Positions 1 through 9,049 of a stretch of DNA of 64,000 bases are shown here, one piece after another. The stretch's first letter is position 1. Each line of letters starts with the position of its first letter. Origin of the DNA: Bacillota bacterium (GTDB lineage Bacteria > Bacillota > Clostridia > TANB77 > CAG-465); contig JAEWRE010000016.1 of NCBI GenBank assembly GCA_023460235.1, positions 69,857 through 133,856 on the forward strand. The letters are read 5' to 3'. Both the position numbers and the translations under genes were made by a program. The notes under the pieces were generated by a model. It saw only the letters and a list, made by a program, of their open reading frames with translations. It did not search any database and was not told the DNA's origin.

Positions 1-466
1 AATGAGAAAAATGAGTCCTACCGTCGTACAAATATTATTTTTCGTTTATTCAGCTTTAAATGGAATAACTATGTCAGTGATATTTGCAGTTTATCAACTT
101 TCATCAATAACCTTAGTATTCTTTGCATCAAGCATATTGTTTGCAATATTTGCTTTTATTGGAAATTACACAAAAATAGATTTATCAAAATTATCTCCAA
201 TTCTCTTTGGAACTTTAATAGTTGGAGTTATAGTATCAATTATAAATTTATTTATTGGAAATAGTTTACTTGATATCGGTTTGTCATGGGTTATTTTATT
301 TACATTTTTTGGAGTTACCGCTTATGATATGCAAAAACTTAAATCACTTGCAAATAGCAATATTGTTGATATAAATAAACTACATATTTATGGAGCATTT
401 GAATTATATCTTGATTTTATAAATATATTCTTAAGGATTTTAAGATTATTCGGAAGAAGAAAATAA
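1..466 (+). CDS. Bax inhibitor-1/YccA family membrane protein (partial, 5' end outside window)
   Basis: The frame is already open at the left edge, so this is the C-terminal part (about 154 residues visible) of a protein that is usually 220-240 residues long. Five or so hydrophobic segments are visible. The final segment with Y-D-x-Q-K-L, then G-A-x-x-L-Y-L-D-F-I-N-x-F, then a short basic tail is characteristic of the BI-1/YccA/UPF0005 family of inner-membrane proteins, linked in other organisms to calcium leak and membrane-protein quality control. The first in-window ATG is inside the gene and is not a real start. A terminator follows at 511-552. Family assignment is strong; the physiological role here is not known. 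Confidence 0.85.
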   Translation, partial: MRKMSPTVVQILFFVYSALNGITMSVIFAVYQLSSITLVFFASSILFAIFAFIGNYTKIDLSKLSPILFGTLIVGVIVSIINLFIGNSLLDIGLSWVILFTFFGVTAYDMQKLKSLANSNIVDINKLHIYGAFELYLDFINIFLRILRLFGRRK

Positions 467-510
467 ATATATTATTAATATATTGTGTATATTCTTCAAC
501 TTAAAGAAAT

Positions 511-552
511 GATAATTAGAGTAACATCTGATTATCATTATTTATTTTTTAA
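511..552 (+). terminator. Intrinsic terminator after the BI-1 family gene
   Basis: A 9-bp stem (GATAATTAG with CTGATTATC, one G-U) and an 8-nt loop are followed by a T-rich tail. It sits 45 bases after the stop codon and separates this gene from murD. Confidence 0.7.
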
Positions 553-634
553 AATTTAAAGAAAAGCACGATTTGTAACTATTGAAATATGTCCACTAAT
601 ATAATATAATTATAAAGTCAAAGGAAGTGGGATT

Positions 635-2044
635 TTGAATAGCAAATTAGAAATATTTAAAGAAACAATATGTGGTAAAAAAGTTGCTGTACTTGGAATA
701 GGTATTAGTAATATACCCGCAATAGAATATTTAGTTAGTCTTGGAGCTAAAGTCACAGCAAGAGATATGAAAGAAAATTTAGGATCAGAATGTGACAAGT
801 TAAAAGATTTAGATATAGAATTTATATTAGGAGAAGGATATTTAGATAATCTTTCTCAATATGACTACATACTTAGATCACCAGGAATAAAACCTTTTGA
901 AAAAGGAATAGAGGAAGCAGTTGAAAATGGTGTAATATTAACATCTGAAATTGAACTTTTAATGCAACTTTGTAATTGTAAAATTATTGGCGTAACTGGT
1001 AGTGATGGAAAGACAACTACCACAACATTAGTTAGTAGTTTTTTAGAAAGAGCAGGATTTAAGGTTTGGACTGGTGGCAATATAGGAATACCTCTTTTTT
1101 CTAAATTAGATGAGATAGATAAAGATGATATTGTTGTTTTAGAACTTAGCAGTTTTCAATTAATGACAATGAAAATAAGTCCAAATAGAGCAATTTTAAC
1201 AAACATATCTCCAAACCATCTAAATTATCATAGGAATTATGAAGAATATATTGAAGCAAAGAAAAACATATTTTTAAATCAATTGCCAGGCGATATTGTT
1301 GTATTAAATATGGATAGTAAGTTTACTGAACAATTTATTAAAGATGACTATATTTTAAGTAATATTAGAGAATTTAGTATAGAAGGTACTCCTTTAAATG
1401 GTGTATATGTTAAAGATGGAAATATTGTAAGTAATGTTTCAGGTTCTGAAGAAATAATTGTAAAAATTGATGAAGTTGTTTTAGTTGGGATGCATAATAT
1501 TGCAAATATATGTGCAGCATCTACTGCGGTAATTGATTTGGTAGGAAAAGATGTGATTAAAGAGGTTGTAACAACTTTTAATGGTGTAGAGCATAGAATG
1601 GAACTTGTCGATGAAATAGATGGCGTTAAATGGTATAATGATTCTATTGGAACAAGCCCAACAAGAACAATTGCAGGATTAAAATCTTTTAATAAAAAAA
1701 TAATATTAATAGCAGGTGGATATGACAAACATATAGAATATGATGAAATGGGCAGTTATATAATTGATAAAGTGAAAATTTTATTACTTATTGGTGCAAC
1801 TGCAGATAAAATAGAAGAATCAGTTTTAAATGAAGCAAAAAAACAAAATATAGATATAAATGAATACGTAAAAATTATTAAAATGACTAATTTAGAAGAA
1901 TGTGTAGAATATTCAAAAAATGCAGCAGAAGATGGAGATATTGTAGTAATGTCACCAGCTAGTGCATCATTTGATATGTATAAAAACTTTGAAGAAAGAG
2001 GAAATCATTTCAAAAGATTAGTTAAGGAATTAAAAGAAGTCTAA
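635..2044 (+). CDS. murD: UDP-N-acetylmuramoyl-L-alanine--D-glutamate ligase
   Basis: Cytoplasmic peptidoglycan-precursor enzyme that adds D-Glu to UDP-MurNAc-L-Ala using ATP. The 469-residue length fits the family. An N-terminal Rossmann-like UDP-binding domain (V-L-G-I-G-I-S near residue 20) is followed by the Mur ligase P-loop G-V-T-G-S-D-G-K-T-T (Lys126), the central N-H-L region, and a C-terminal domain with H-R-M-E, D-S-I-G-T-S-P and a late S-P-A-S-A-S-F-D motif typical of MurD. The start is TTG at 635, led by AAGGAAG with a 7-nt spacer. It stands alone rather than in a division cell wall cluster, and a strong terminator overlaps its stop. Confidence 0.96.
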   Translation: MNSKLEIFKETICGKKVAVLGIGISNIPAIEYLVSLGAKVTARDMKENLGSECDKLKDLDIEFILGEGYLDNLSQYDYILRSPGIKPFEKGIEEAVENGVILTSEIELLMQLCNCKIIGVTGSDGKTTTTTLVSSFLERAGFKVWTGGNIGIPLFSKLDEIDKDDIVVLELSSFQLMTMKISPNRAILTNISPNHLNYHRNYEEYIEAKKNIFLNQLPGDIVVLNMDSKFTEQFIKDDYILSNIREFSIEGTPLNGVYVKDGNIVSNVSGSEEIIVKIDEVVLVGMHNIANICAASTAVIDLVGKDVIKEVVTTFNGVEHRMELVDEIDGVKWYNDSIGTSPTRTIAGLKSFNKKIILIAGGYDKHIEYDEMGSYIIDKVKILLLIGATADKIEESVLNEAKKQNIDINEYVKIIKMTNLEECVEYSKNAAEDGDIVVMSPASASFDMYKNFEERGNHFKRLVKELKEV

Positions 2045-2066
2045 TTTAGATTAGATTTCTTTTTTT
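2034..2066 (+). terminator. Intrinsic terminator overlapping the murD stop codon
   Basis: AAGAAGTCTAAT pairs with ATTAGATTTCTT (12 bp, one G-U) around a TTAG loop, followed by five Ts. The left arm includes the end of murD. Confidence 0.85.
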
Positions 2067-2174
2067 CGTAATTTAATAATATATTTGGAAATAACTTGTA
2101 AAAATTGAAGATATATATTTTATAAGATGCAAATATGATACAATTAATATATATAATTTTAAAGGTGAGTTAAA

Positions 2175-2828
2175 ATGATTAAAATTTTGATAGTAGAAGA
2201 TGAACAAGCAATATCTGATTTAATAAAAATAAACTTAGTAGATGCAGGCTATTATTGCAATGTAGCTTATGATGGAATGTTTGCTGCAGATCTTGTAGAA
2301 AAAAATCAATATGATTTAATACTACTTGATATAATGTTGCCTAAGTTAGATGGTTATGAATTAATTGATTATATAAAGACAAAAAATATCCCAGTTATAT
2401 TCTTAACTGCTAGGACAAGCATTAATGATAAGGTAAAAGGACTTAAAATTGGTGCAGAAGATTATATTACTAAGCCATTTGATATTGAAGAGTTATTGGC
2501 AAGAATTGAAGTAGTTTTAAGAAGATACAATAAAAATAATGTGAATTTTATAATAGATGATATTAATGTAAATATTGATTCAAGAAAAGTAACAAAAAGT
2601 GGAGAAAATATTTATCTTACAAATAAGGAATTTGAATTACTTTTAATGTTTATTAGAAATAAGAATGTAGCATTATATAGAGATATTATATTTGAAAAAG
2701 TATGGGAAAGCGATTATTTGGGTGATACTAGAACAGTTGATCTTCATGTACAAAGACTAAGAAAAAAATTAGGGTTTGAAAATAGAATTAAGGCAGTCTA
2801 TAAAATTGGATATATATTAGAGGTATAA
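2175..2828 (+). CDS. OmpR/PhoB-family response regulator
   Basis: A 217-residue DNA-binding response regulator. The receiver domain (residues 1-115) has the acidic pair Glu8-Asp9, phospho-acceptor Asp52 (L-L-D-I-M-L-P), Thr78 and Lys100 (K-P-F). A winged-helix effector domain follows (about 125-217), with L-T-x-K-E-F-E-L-L and the D-L-H-V-Q-R-L-R-K-K-L recognition helix. It is followed one base later by its histidine kinase (SD AGAGGT inside the 3' end). The nearby VanY-like carboxypeptidase gene suggests a cell-envelope stimulus, but this is inference; no van ligase or vanH/X gene is present. Confidence 0.95.
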   Translation: MIKILIVEDEQAISDLIKINLVDAGYYCNVAYDGMFAADLVEKNQYDLILLDIMLPKLDGYELIDYIKTKNIPVIFLTARTSINDKVKGLKIGAEDYITKPFDIEELLARIEVVLRRYNKNNVNFIIDDINVNIDSRKVTKSGENIYLTNKEFELLLMFIRNKNVALYRDIIFEKVWESDYLGDTRTVDLHVQRLRKKLGFENRIKAVYKIGYILEV

Positions 2829-2829
2829 A

Positions 2830-4251
2830 ATGAATGTAGTTTGGAAAATATTTATCGTAATGATATGTTTAATATCAGTAGTACTATCAATAGGTGGATA
2901 TCTACTTATAGAATATGGATTCAGCAAAACTATAGAAAACGATATTCAAAGTGTTGATAGTGATATAATATCAATAAAATTTTTGTATGAATCAGAAGCT
3001 ATTAATGTACTAAATAATAATTCTAATCTTAGTGATAGTACTATACAATATATTTCTAATAGATTGCAAAATAATGATATGTATAAAAGTTACAATTTAT
3101 ATGTATTAAATGATAAAAAAGAATTAATATATCAAAATAGTAATTTAAATTTTGATAATACTTTAGTAAGTAATTTAAAAGATAATACAAGAGCATATAA
3201 GATTATAAATAATGATAATTTATACTATATAAATAGTATATGTGAAATTAATATAAAGGGAGAAAAAGTATATATTCAAATTAGTAAAGATATATCATCA
3301 ACATTTGAAATGAAAAATGAACAGATAAATATGCTTGGAATTATGCTTGTTATTGTAGTAAGTTTTGGTAGTATTTTCATATATGCAATATCACTTTCTA
3401 TAACAAGACCAATAAGAAAATTGATTGAGTCTGTAAAAAGTATTTCTAAAGGAAATTATAATCAAAGACTCAATGTAAGAGGAAGTGGAGAAATAGTAGA
3501 ACTTGCAAATGAATTTAATATAATGGCGGAGGCTATAGAAAAAAATATTACTAAACTCGAAAATATAGCAAGTTTACAAGAAAATTTTGTGTCAAATTTT
3601 ACACATGAATTAAAAACTCCATTAACTTCAATAATAGGCTATTCTGATATGCTAAGAACTAAAATATTAGATCAGCAAACTATATTTAATAGCTCAAATT
3701 ATATATACAGTGAAGGCAAACGTCTAGAATCATTAACCATAAAGCTTCTTGATTTAATATCTTTAAATAATAAAGCTTTCATATTTAAAAGTACTAATAC
3801 AAAAAAACTAATAAAAGACGTACTTAATATAATGGACCCAATAATTATTAAAAGGAAAATAAATGTGGTTACAAAGATTGATGATTCATATATAAGGATT
3901 GATGAAGATTTAATAAAAACATTATTATTGAATATTTTAGATAATTCTATTAAAGCTTCAAGTGATTGTAGCACTATAGAAATTTTTGGAATTAAAGAAA
4001 ATAAAAAATATGTAATTAAAGTAAAAGATTATGGTATAGGTATTAAAAAAGAAGAAATTGAAAAAATTACAGAACCGTTCTATATGATTGATAAGTCACG
4101 TTCACGTAAAGAAAATGGAATAGGTCTTGGACTTAATCTTTGTAAGAAAATCGCAGATATACATAATGCTGAGCTAAATTTTGAAAGTGAATTTGGAGTT
4201 TACACTATAGTTACATTTAAAATTGATATTGACGATAGTAAAAGGAGATGA
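2830..4251 (+). CDS. Membrane sensor histidine kinase (HAMP, HisKA, HATPase)
   Basis: Partner kinase of the preceding regulator, 473 residues. It has a first membrane segment at about 7-30, an extracytoplasmic sensor region of about 130 residues, and a second membrane segment at about 168-190. A HAMP linker (R-P-I-R-K-L onward) leads to the phospho-acceptor region F-T-H-E-L-K-T-P-L with His259. The ATPase domain has an N box (N-I-L-D-N-S), a G1 box (D-Y-G-I-G-I) and a G2 box (G-I-G-L-G-L). The sensor region is rich in Asn and Tyr and matches no family I recognise. Its 3' end runs up to the SD of the next gene (AGGAGATG at 4243-4250), so the three are probably co-transcribed. Confidence 0.94.
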   Translation: MNVVWKIFIVMICLISVVLSIGGYLLIEYGFSKTIENDIQSVDSDIISIKFLYESEAINVLNNNSNLSDSTIQYISNRLQNNDMYKSYNLYVLNDKKELIYQNSNLNFDNTLVSNLKDNTRAYKIINNDNLYYINSICEINIKGEKVYIQISKDISSTFEMKNEQINMLGIMLVIVVSFGSIFIYAISLSITRPIRKLIESVKSISKGNYNQRLNVRGSGEIVELANEFNIMAEAIEKNITKLENIASLQENFVSNFTHELKTPLTSIIGYSDMLRTKILDQQTIFNSSNYIYSEGKRLESLTIKLLDLISLNNKAFIFKSTNTKKLIKDVLNIMDPIIIKRKINVVTKIDDSYIRIDEDLIKTLLLNILDNSIKASSDCSTIEIFGIKENKKYVIKVKDYGIGIKKEEIEKITEPFYMIDKSRSRKENGIGLGLNLCKKIADIHNAELNFESEFGVYTIVTFKIDIDDSKRR

Positions 4252-4255
4252 TAAT

Positions 4256-5014
4256 ATGAAAAAAAAATTTATAAATGCTATAATAATAATAATTTTAATA
4301 GCAATAATAATATTTTCATATATGCTCCCAAGAGAACTTTCTAAATATAACAATAATAAATATTTAAATAATATAAATGAAATAGAATATGATAATAAAA
4401 ATGAAAATATTGATGAATTAGAATATGATAAGAAGATAGAAATTTTATTAAATCTATATAAAAAGGGAAATGTATATTATAGTAATGATAAAAATATACA
4501 AATTACAACAAATGATAGCATATTGCAAAAAAATGAAATGAAACTTGATCAAATTGTAACTTATATAAGTACTCAAATTAAAGAAGTTTTTAAAAATCCA
4601 TCAGACATAATATATAAAGTAGATTATTCAAAAGGTATAATTGAATCAAAATATATAAGGTTAGTAAATAAAACAGAAGATAAAAAATATATGGCATTAT
4701 GGGATATAACCTTTAAAATTACAGATAGTAATTATTTAAATGTTGTGATAGATTCTATTAGTGGAAAAATATATGGAATAATGTTTTATACCGATACTCT
4801 TGATTTTACAGGATTTAAAAATAATTATAAAACTATATATTTAGATTACTTAAGTTATTTAAATTTAAATTATTTTATTAAAGACTTGGAACAAGAAAAA
4901 GATGAAATTTTAAAATATGGTGAGAATAATTCAAATTTTTATAAAATAAATTCAATAATAAATATGGCTAGTAATTTTAATTTTATAAAAATTTCTATAT
5001 TTAATATGTTGTAA
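4256..5014 (+). CDS. Membrane-anchored protein of unknown function next to the two-component system
   Basis: 252 residues with one N-terminal hydrophobic segment (about 5-25: I-I-I-I-I-L-I-A-I-I-I-F) and a long predicted extracytoplasmic domain very rich in Asn, Lys, Tyr and Ile. I chose ATG 4256 because AGGAGATG precedes it with good spacing; an upstream in-frame TTG at 4223 lies inside the kinase gene and lacks an SD. The position directly after the kinase and the single-anchor topology recall YycH/YycI-type accessory proteins or PepSY-like regulators, but I see no diagnostic motif. Treat it as an unknown kinase-associated envelope protein. Confidence 0.8.
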   Translation: MKKKFINAIIIIILIAIIIFSYMLPRELSKYNNNKYLNNINEIEYDNKNENIDELEYDKKIEILLNLYKKGNVYYSNDKNIQITTNDSILQKNEMKLDQIVTYISTQIKEVFKNPSDIIYKVDYSKGIIESKYIRLVNKTEDKKYMALWDITFKITDSNYLNVVIDSISGKIYGIMFYTDTLDFTGFKNNYKTIYLDYLSYLNLNYFIKDLEQEKDEILKYGENNSNFYKINSIINMASNFNFIKISIFNML

Positions 5015-5061
5015 AAAATGATGCAAGAATTATACATATATTATAAAAAAAATATGTATCT

Positions 5062-5090
5062 TTGGTACATTTTAGAAAAATAAGTATGAT
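5062..5090 (+). promoter_or_regulatory. SigA-type promoter for the VanY-like gene
   Basis: TTGGTA, 17-nt spacer, TATGAT. The predicted start point (about 5097) falls within the left arm of the hairpin at 5094-5122. Confidence 0.6.
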
Positions 5091-5093
5091 AAC

Positions 5094-5122
5094 ATACCCC
5101 TATCTAAGGTTAGAGGGGGTAT
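5094..5122 (+). promoter_or_regulatory. Inverted repeat covering the SD of the VanY-like gene
   Basis: ATACCCC pairs with GGGGTAT (7 bp), then a small internal loop, then TCTA with TAGA around an AGGT loop. The right arm contains the SD (AGGGGG) used by ATG 5127, so folding would hide the ribosome site. It could equally be a DNA operator at the transcription start. Confidence 0.6.
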
Positions 5123-5126
5123 ATTC

Positions 5127-5975
5127 ATGAAATTTTATATAAAAAAAACATCAAAGGTCTTATTACTCATAATCATTTTAATAGTAGCATATTTAAGTAT
5201 TATGGAAATAAAAAAATATAAAAATAATGTAGTTTCTGTAAATAGTAATTCATACGAAAATAAAGAAGGAAATTTTAAAGTAATTTATTATTATAATAGA
5301 GAAAATGAAAAAAGATATGAATCGTATAAAGAGAAAAATCCAGGCATATCAGATGATGATATAGTATGGATGGTGAATGCAAATATTGACAATGAATTCT
5401 ATACAAATACAAAACAAATACAAAGTGTAGATAGTGAGTTGTTACTAGTAAATAAGTATAATAAATTACCAGATGATTATGTGCCTAAAAATTTAGTTCA
5501 ATTAGATTCTGGACATTATGTTACAGCTGATACTAAGGCTGCATTTGATAAGATAAAAGATGATGCTACAAAAAAAGGTTATAAGATTGGTGTTGCATCA
5601 TCATATAGAAGTATTAGTTCTCAAAAATATTTATATAATAAATACTTAAAAGAAGATTCACAAGAAAAAGTTGATACGTATAGTTCAAGACCAGGATATA
5701 GTGAGCATCATACTGGAGAGGCAATTGATCTAATTGGATCTTTTGGTAGTATAGAAGAATTTGAACAAACAAAAGAGTCAAAATGGATTGAAGAAAATGC
5801 TTATAAATATGGCTTTATAATAAGATATAAAAAAGGATTTGAAAAAATAACAGGTTATGAATATGAACCATGGCATATTAGATATGTGGGAGTAAAAATA
5901 GCTACTGAAATGAAAGAAAAAAATATTAATACACTTGAAGAATATTATGAAAAGTATATTAAAAATAAAAAATAA
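5127..5975 (+). CDS. D-alanyl-D-alanine carboxypeptidase, M15/VanY family
   Basis: A 282-residue envelope peptidase with one N-terminal membrane anchor (about 10-27), so the catalytic domain lies outside. The zinc-site signature of M15B enzymes is complete: S-x-x-S-Y-R-S near residue 155, S-R-P-G-Y-S-E-H-H-T-G-E-A-I-D-L, and later E-P-W-H-I-R-Y. Such enzymes trim the terminal D-Ala of peptidoglycan stem peptides; whether this one prefers penta- or tetrapeptides (DD or LD) cannot be told from sequence. It has its own promoter, with an SD-covering hairpin in the leader, so it may be translated or transcribed only under some condition. Confidence 0.9.
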   Translation: MKFYIKKTSKVLLLIIILIVAYLSIMEIKKYKNNVVSVNSNSYENKEGNFKVIYYYNRENEKRYESYKEKNPGISDDDIVWMVNANIDNEFYTNTKQIQSVDSELLLVNKYNKLPDDYVPKNLVQLDSGHYVTADTKAAFDKIKDDATKKGYKIGVASSYRSISSQKYLYNKYLKEDSQEKVDTYSSRPGYSEHHTGEAIDLIGSFGSIEEFEQTKESKWIEENAYKYGFIIRYKKGFEKITGYEYEPWHIRYVGVKIATEMKEKNINTLEEYYEKYIKNKK

Positions 5976-5983
5976 GAAAAATA

Positions 5984-6020
5984 AAAAAAGATAGTTCAAC
6001 TATATTTGAGCTATCTTTTT
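5984..6020 (+). terminator. Intrinsic terminator after the VanY-like gene
   Basis: GATAGTTCAA pairs with TTGAGCTATC (one G-U), loop of about 6 nt, flanked by A-run and T5, so it may work on both strands. Confidence 0.85.
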
Positions 6021-6148
6021 GGCAATTAATATCAAAACAAAGATTATTAAGCCTTTTTTTTCAAATAATATAAATATACTAATTTTTATAAAGATTGTAA
6101 AAAAAATAAAAATGTGTTAATATATAAAATATAATAGGAGGTTTTTAT

Positions 6149-7162
6149 ATGAAAATATTTATGATTGGAGCAACAGGGCTTTTAGGTTCTGCAGGTGCTA
6201 ATGAATTGATAAAACGTGGACATGAAGTTCATTCGATTTCCTTACCACCAATACCTCAAGATTCAAATATAAATCCAGAAATAAAATTATCACTAGGAAA
6301 TTATTTAGAATTAAGTGATGACGAATTAAGAGAACATCTAAGAGGTTGTGAAGGTTTTGTTTTTGCAGCAGGAATTGATGAGCGAGTTGAGCTTCCACCA
6401 CCATGTTATGATGGCTATGTAAAGTATAACATTGAACCAGTAAAAAGAATATTAAAGATTGCACAAGAAGAAGGCGTAAAAAAATCAGTAATACTTGGCT
6501 CATATTTCGCATATTTTGCTAAAGAGTATCCAGAACTTAAATTATACGAGAAAAATCCATATATAAGAAGTAGAATAGATCAAGAAAATGCAGCATTTTC
6601 ATATTCAAATAATGGTATGGATGTTATGGTTTTAGAATTACCATATATATTTGGTGTGCAAAAGGGAAGAAAACCAGTTTGGACTATTATTCTTAAACAA
6701 ATTCTTAGTATGAAAAATGCCACAATATATCCTAGTGGTGGTACAACAATGGTAACTGTACAACAAGTTGCTCAGTGCATTGCAGGAGCAATTGAAAATG
6801 GTAAAGGTAATACTGCTTATCCTGTTGGTTACTATAATATGACATGGAGAGAATTTTTAAAAGTAGTTCATAATTCTATTGGTATGCCAAATCGTAGAAT
6901 TATAACAATACCAAAGTTTGTATATAAAATGTTTGCAGGAAAGTTAGTAAAAGAATATAAAGAGAAAAATATAGAACCAGGTCTTGATCCTTATTCACTT
7001 GGAGATTTAATGTCAATGAATTTATTTATTAACAAAGATATTATACAAAATGAATTAGGAGTAACTGAAGATGATATAGAAAAAGAAATAGGTGAATCTT
7101 TTAAAATGTCACTTAAGATATTAAATGGAAAAGAAGATGCTATTGGAATGAAAGCCGAATAG
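6149..7162 (+). CDS. NAD(P)-dependent epimerase/dehydratase-like SDR protein
   Basis: 337-residue extended or atypical short-chain dehydrogenase. The N-terminal dinucleotide site is G-A-T-G-L-L-G-S-A-G (residues 7-16). The usual catalytic Y-x-x-x-K is not clear; the region after G-S-Y-F-A-Y-F carries R-S-R-I-D-Q-E where Tyr/Lys would be expected, so it may bind NADP without classical epimerase chemistry. The substrate cannot be assigned. The start is supported by AGGAGG seven or eight bases upstream. It appears monocistronic, between a terminator and the promoter at 7198. Confidence 0.82.
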   Translation: MKIFMIGATGLLGSAGANELIKRGHEVHSISLPPIPQDSNINPEIKLSLGNYLELSDDELREHLRGCEGFVFAAGIDERVELPPPCYDGYVKYNIEPVKRILKIAQEEGVKKSVILGSYFAYFAKEYPELKLYEKNPYIRSRIDQENAAFSYSNNGMDVMVLELPYIFGVQKGRKPVWTIILKQILSMKNATIYPSGGTTMVTVQQVAQCIAGAIENGKGNTAYPVGYYNMTWREFLKVVHNSIGMPNRRIITIPKFVYKMFAGKLVKEYKEKNIEPGLDPYSLGDLMSMNLFINKDIIQNELGVTEDDIEKEIGESFKMSLKILNGKEDAIGMKAE

Positions 7163-7197
7163 AATATAACAGTTTTGTAATAATTAATAGGTTTTTA

Positions 7198-7226
7198 TTG
7201 ACAATACTTAATTTGTAAGATATTAT
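7198..7226 (+). promoter_or_regulatory. SigA-type promoter for the TVP38-like gene
   Basis: TTGACA, 17-nt spacer, TATTAT, about 115 bases upstream of the chosen start codon. Confidence 0.75.
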
Positions 7227-7341
7227 CTAACATGTATGAAATTTAGTATATAATGTCAAAAGTATAAAAAATATTTATTATTTGTTTACTAATATATTTT
7301 TTCATCGTTATATTATATGTGATGCAATAGGAAGTGATATT

Positions 7342-7938
7342 TTGAAAAAATTATTTAAAGAAAAATTTGTCCATATAGCAACTATAATAGGTACTATATT
7401 ACTAGTTGTTTTTGTAGTATATGGTTTAAGAACTAATATATTTACAGACCACGATGCTCTATCTAATTTCTTAGCTAGGGTTGGAATTTGGGGACCTCTT
7501 ATATTTATAGTTATACAAATATTACAAGTAATAATACCAATAATTCCTGGTAACGTTAGTTGCGCAGTAGGTGTGCTTGTATTTGGACCTGTTTATGGAT
7601 TTATATATAACTATTTTAGTATAATATTAGGATCAGTAATAGTATTTTTCCTATCAAGAAGATACGGTATGGGAATAATAAGAAGGTTATTTAGTGAAAA
7701 AACCATAGATAAATATATAAGTTGGCTTGATGAAAATAAAAGATTTGAAAAACTATTTGCTTTAGCAATATTTTTGCCAGTAGCACCAGATGATTTCTTA
7801 TGCTATCTTGCAGGAGTAACTAAAATGACATTTAAAAAATATTTATTAATACTTATATTATTAAAGCCATTTACAATTCTTTCATATAGCTTTTTATTAA
7901 AATATATAGCAGATATTTTATTAAAGTTATATATGTAG
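7342..7938 (+). CDS. TVP38/TMEM64 family (VTT domain) membrane protein
   Basis: 198-residue polytopic membrane protein, five to six hydrophobic segments. The central G-x-x-F-G-P-V-Y-G-F and the later F-E-K-L-F-A-L-A-I-F-L-P-x-A-P-D-D-F-L-C-Y-L-A-G motif are typical of the VTT/SNARE-associated family related to DedA. These proteins are linked to lipid scrambling or undecaprenyl-phosphate recycling in relatives; the role here is inferred. I chose TTG 7342 because AGGAAGTG precedes it with 5 nt spacing. An in-frame TTG at 7282 has no SD and would add a non-hydrophobic 20-residue prefix. Confidence 0.87.
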   Translation: MKKLFKEKFVHIATIIGTILLVVFVVYGLRTNIFTDHDALSNFLARVGIWGPLIFIVIQILQVIIPIIPGNVSCAVGVLVFGPVYGFIYNYFSIILGSVIVFFLSRRYGMGIIRRLFSEKTIDKYISWLDENKRFEKLFALAIFLPVAPDDFLCYLAGVTKMTFKKYLLILILLKPFTILSYSFLLKYIADILLKLYM

Positions 7939-7978
7939 TAAATAATTATTCTTATATGAATAATTTAATAAAAATAAC

Positions 7979-8019
7979 AAAAAACATGGTATAGGAATAT
8001 ATTTATGTTTTTTATTTTT
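7979..8019 (+). terminator. Intrinsic terminator between the TVP38-like gene and msrAB
   Basis: AAAAAACAT pairs with ATGTTTTTT (9 bp) around a 17-nt loop, T-rich tail; it ends directly before the msrAB SD (AGGAGGT). Confidence 0.6.
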
Positions 8020-8034
8020 TAGGAGGTAATATTT

Positions 8035-8991
8035 ATGAATAGTGCTAAAGAAATATATCTTGCTGGTGGATGTTTTTGGGGTGTTGAAAAATATATAAGT
8101 GAAATTTTTGGAGTTATAGAAACTGAAGTTGGATATGCAAATGGTAATATACCTAGTCCAACTTATGAAGAGGTTTGTAATCATAATACTGGGTATGTTG
8201 AGACAGTACACGTAATATTCGATCAAAATGTATTAACACTAAAATATTTACTAGAATTATTTTATGATATTATAGATCCAACATCTTTAAATAAACAAGG
8301 AAATGATAGAGGAAGTCAATATAGGACAGGTGTTTACTACGTGGACGATAATGATAGAGAAACTATTATAAATTCAATAGAATTATTAAAACAGAAATAT
8401 TCTAAACCAATTGTAATTGAGGTAGAAGAATTAAAAACATTTTACAAAGCAGAAGAATATCATCAAAAATATTTGGATAAAAATCCAGGAGGATATTGCC
8501 ATATTAATGCATCAAAGTTTAACAAAGCCAAGAATATAAAAGTGGATAAATATAAATATAATGAACCAACAAAAGAAAATTTAAAAAATCTTACCAAAGA
8601 ACAATATAATGTTACTCAAAATGCAGATACTGAAGCGCCATTTGAAAATGAGTATTATGATAATTTCAAAAAAGGAATTTATGTTGATATAGTCACAGGT
8701 GAGCCGTTGTTCTTATCTACTGATAAATTTGAATCTGGATGTGGTTGGCCAAGTTTTAGTAAGCCCATAGATGAAGAAGTGTTAAAAGAAAATGAAGATA
8801 GATCATTTTTTATGAAAAGAACGGAAATAAGAAGTAGAGTGGGTAATTCACACTTAGGTCATGTTTTTAATGATGGTCCAAAAGAAAAAGGTGGTAAAAG
8901 ATATTGCATAAATAGTGCATCACTTAAATTTATACCGCTTGATAAAATGCATGAAGCTGGATATGAATATTTAATTAAATATGTTACATAA
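8035..8991 (+). CDS. msrAB: Fused peptide-methionine (S)- and (R)-S-oxide reductase
   Basis: 318-residue repair enzyme that reduces both stereoisomers of oxidised methionine in proteins. The MsrA half (residues 1-155) has G-G-C-F-W-G with catalytic Cys13 and the later Y-H-Q-K-Y-L motif. The MsrB half (about 180-318) has S-G-C-G-W-P-S-F, the R-S-R-V-G-N-S-H-L-G-H-V-F box and catalytic Cys in R-Y-C-I-N-S. The zinc-binding Cys pairs of many MsrB proteins are absent (T-G-E-P-L-F in place of C-G-x-P-L-F), so this is the zinc-free form. It is cytoplasmic, as no signal peptide is seen. The start is fixed by AGGAGGT six bases upstream. Confidence 0.96.
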   Translation: MNSAKEIYLAGGCFWGVEKYISEIFGVIETEVGYANGNIPSPTYEEVCNHNTGYVETVHVIFDQNVLTLKYLLELFYDIIDPTSLNKQGNDRGSQYRTGVYYVDDNDRETIINSIELLKQKYSKPIVIEVEELKTFYKAEEYHQKYLDKNPGGYCHINASKFNKAKNIKVDKYKYNEPTKENLKNLTKEQYNVTQNADTEAPFENEYYDNFKKGIYVDIVTGEPLFLSTDKFESGCGWPSFSKPIDEEVLKENEDRSFFMKRTEIRSRVGNSHLGHVFNDGPKEKGGKRYCINSASLKFIPLDKMHEAGYEYLIKYVT

Positions 8992-9049
8992 TTCTTGACA
9001 TATATGATATAATTATATAAATAAAAAAGAAAGGAGCTTAAGTCTAATT

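Noticed and set aside
2830..5975. vanG-type vancomycin resistance cluster
   Set aside because: Only a regulator, kinase and VanY-like peptidase are present; no D-Ala-D-Ser ligase, serine racemase or VanH/VanX gene is found, so resistance is not supported.
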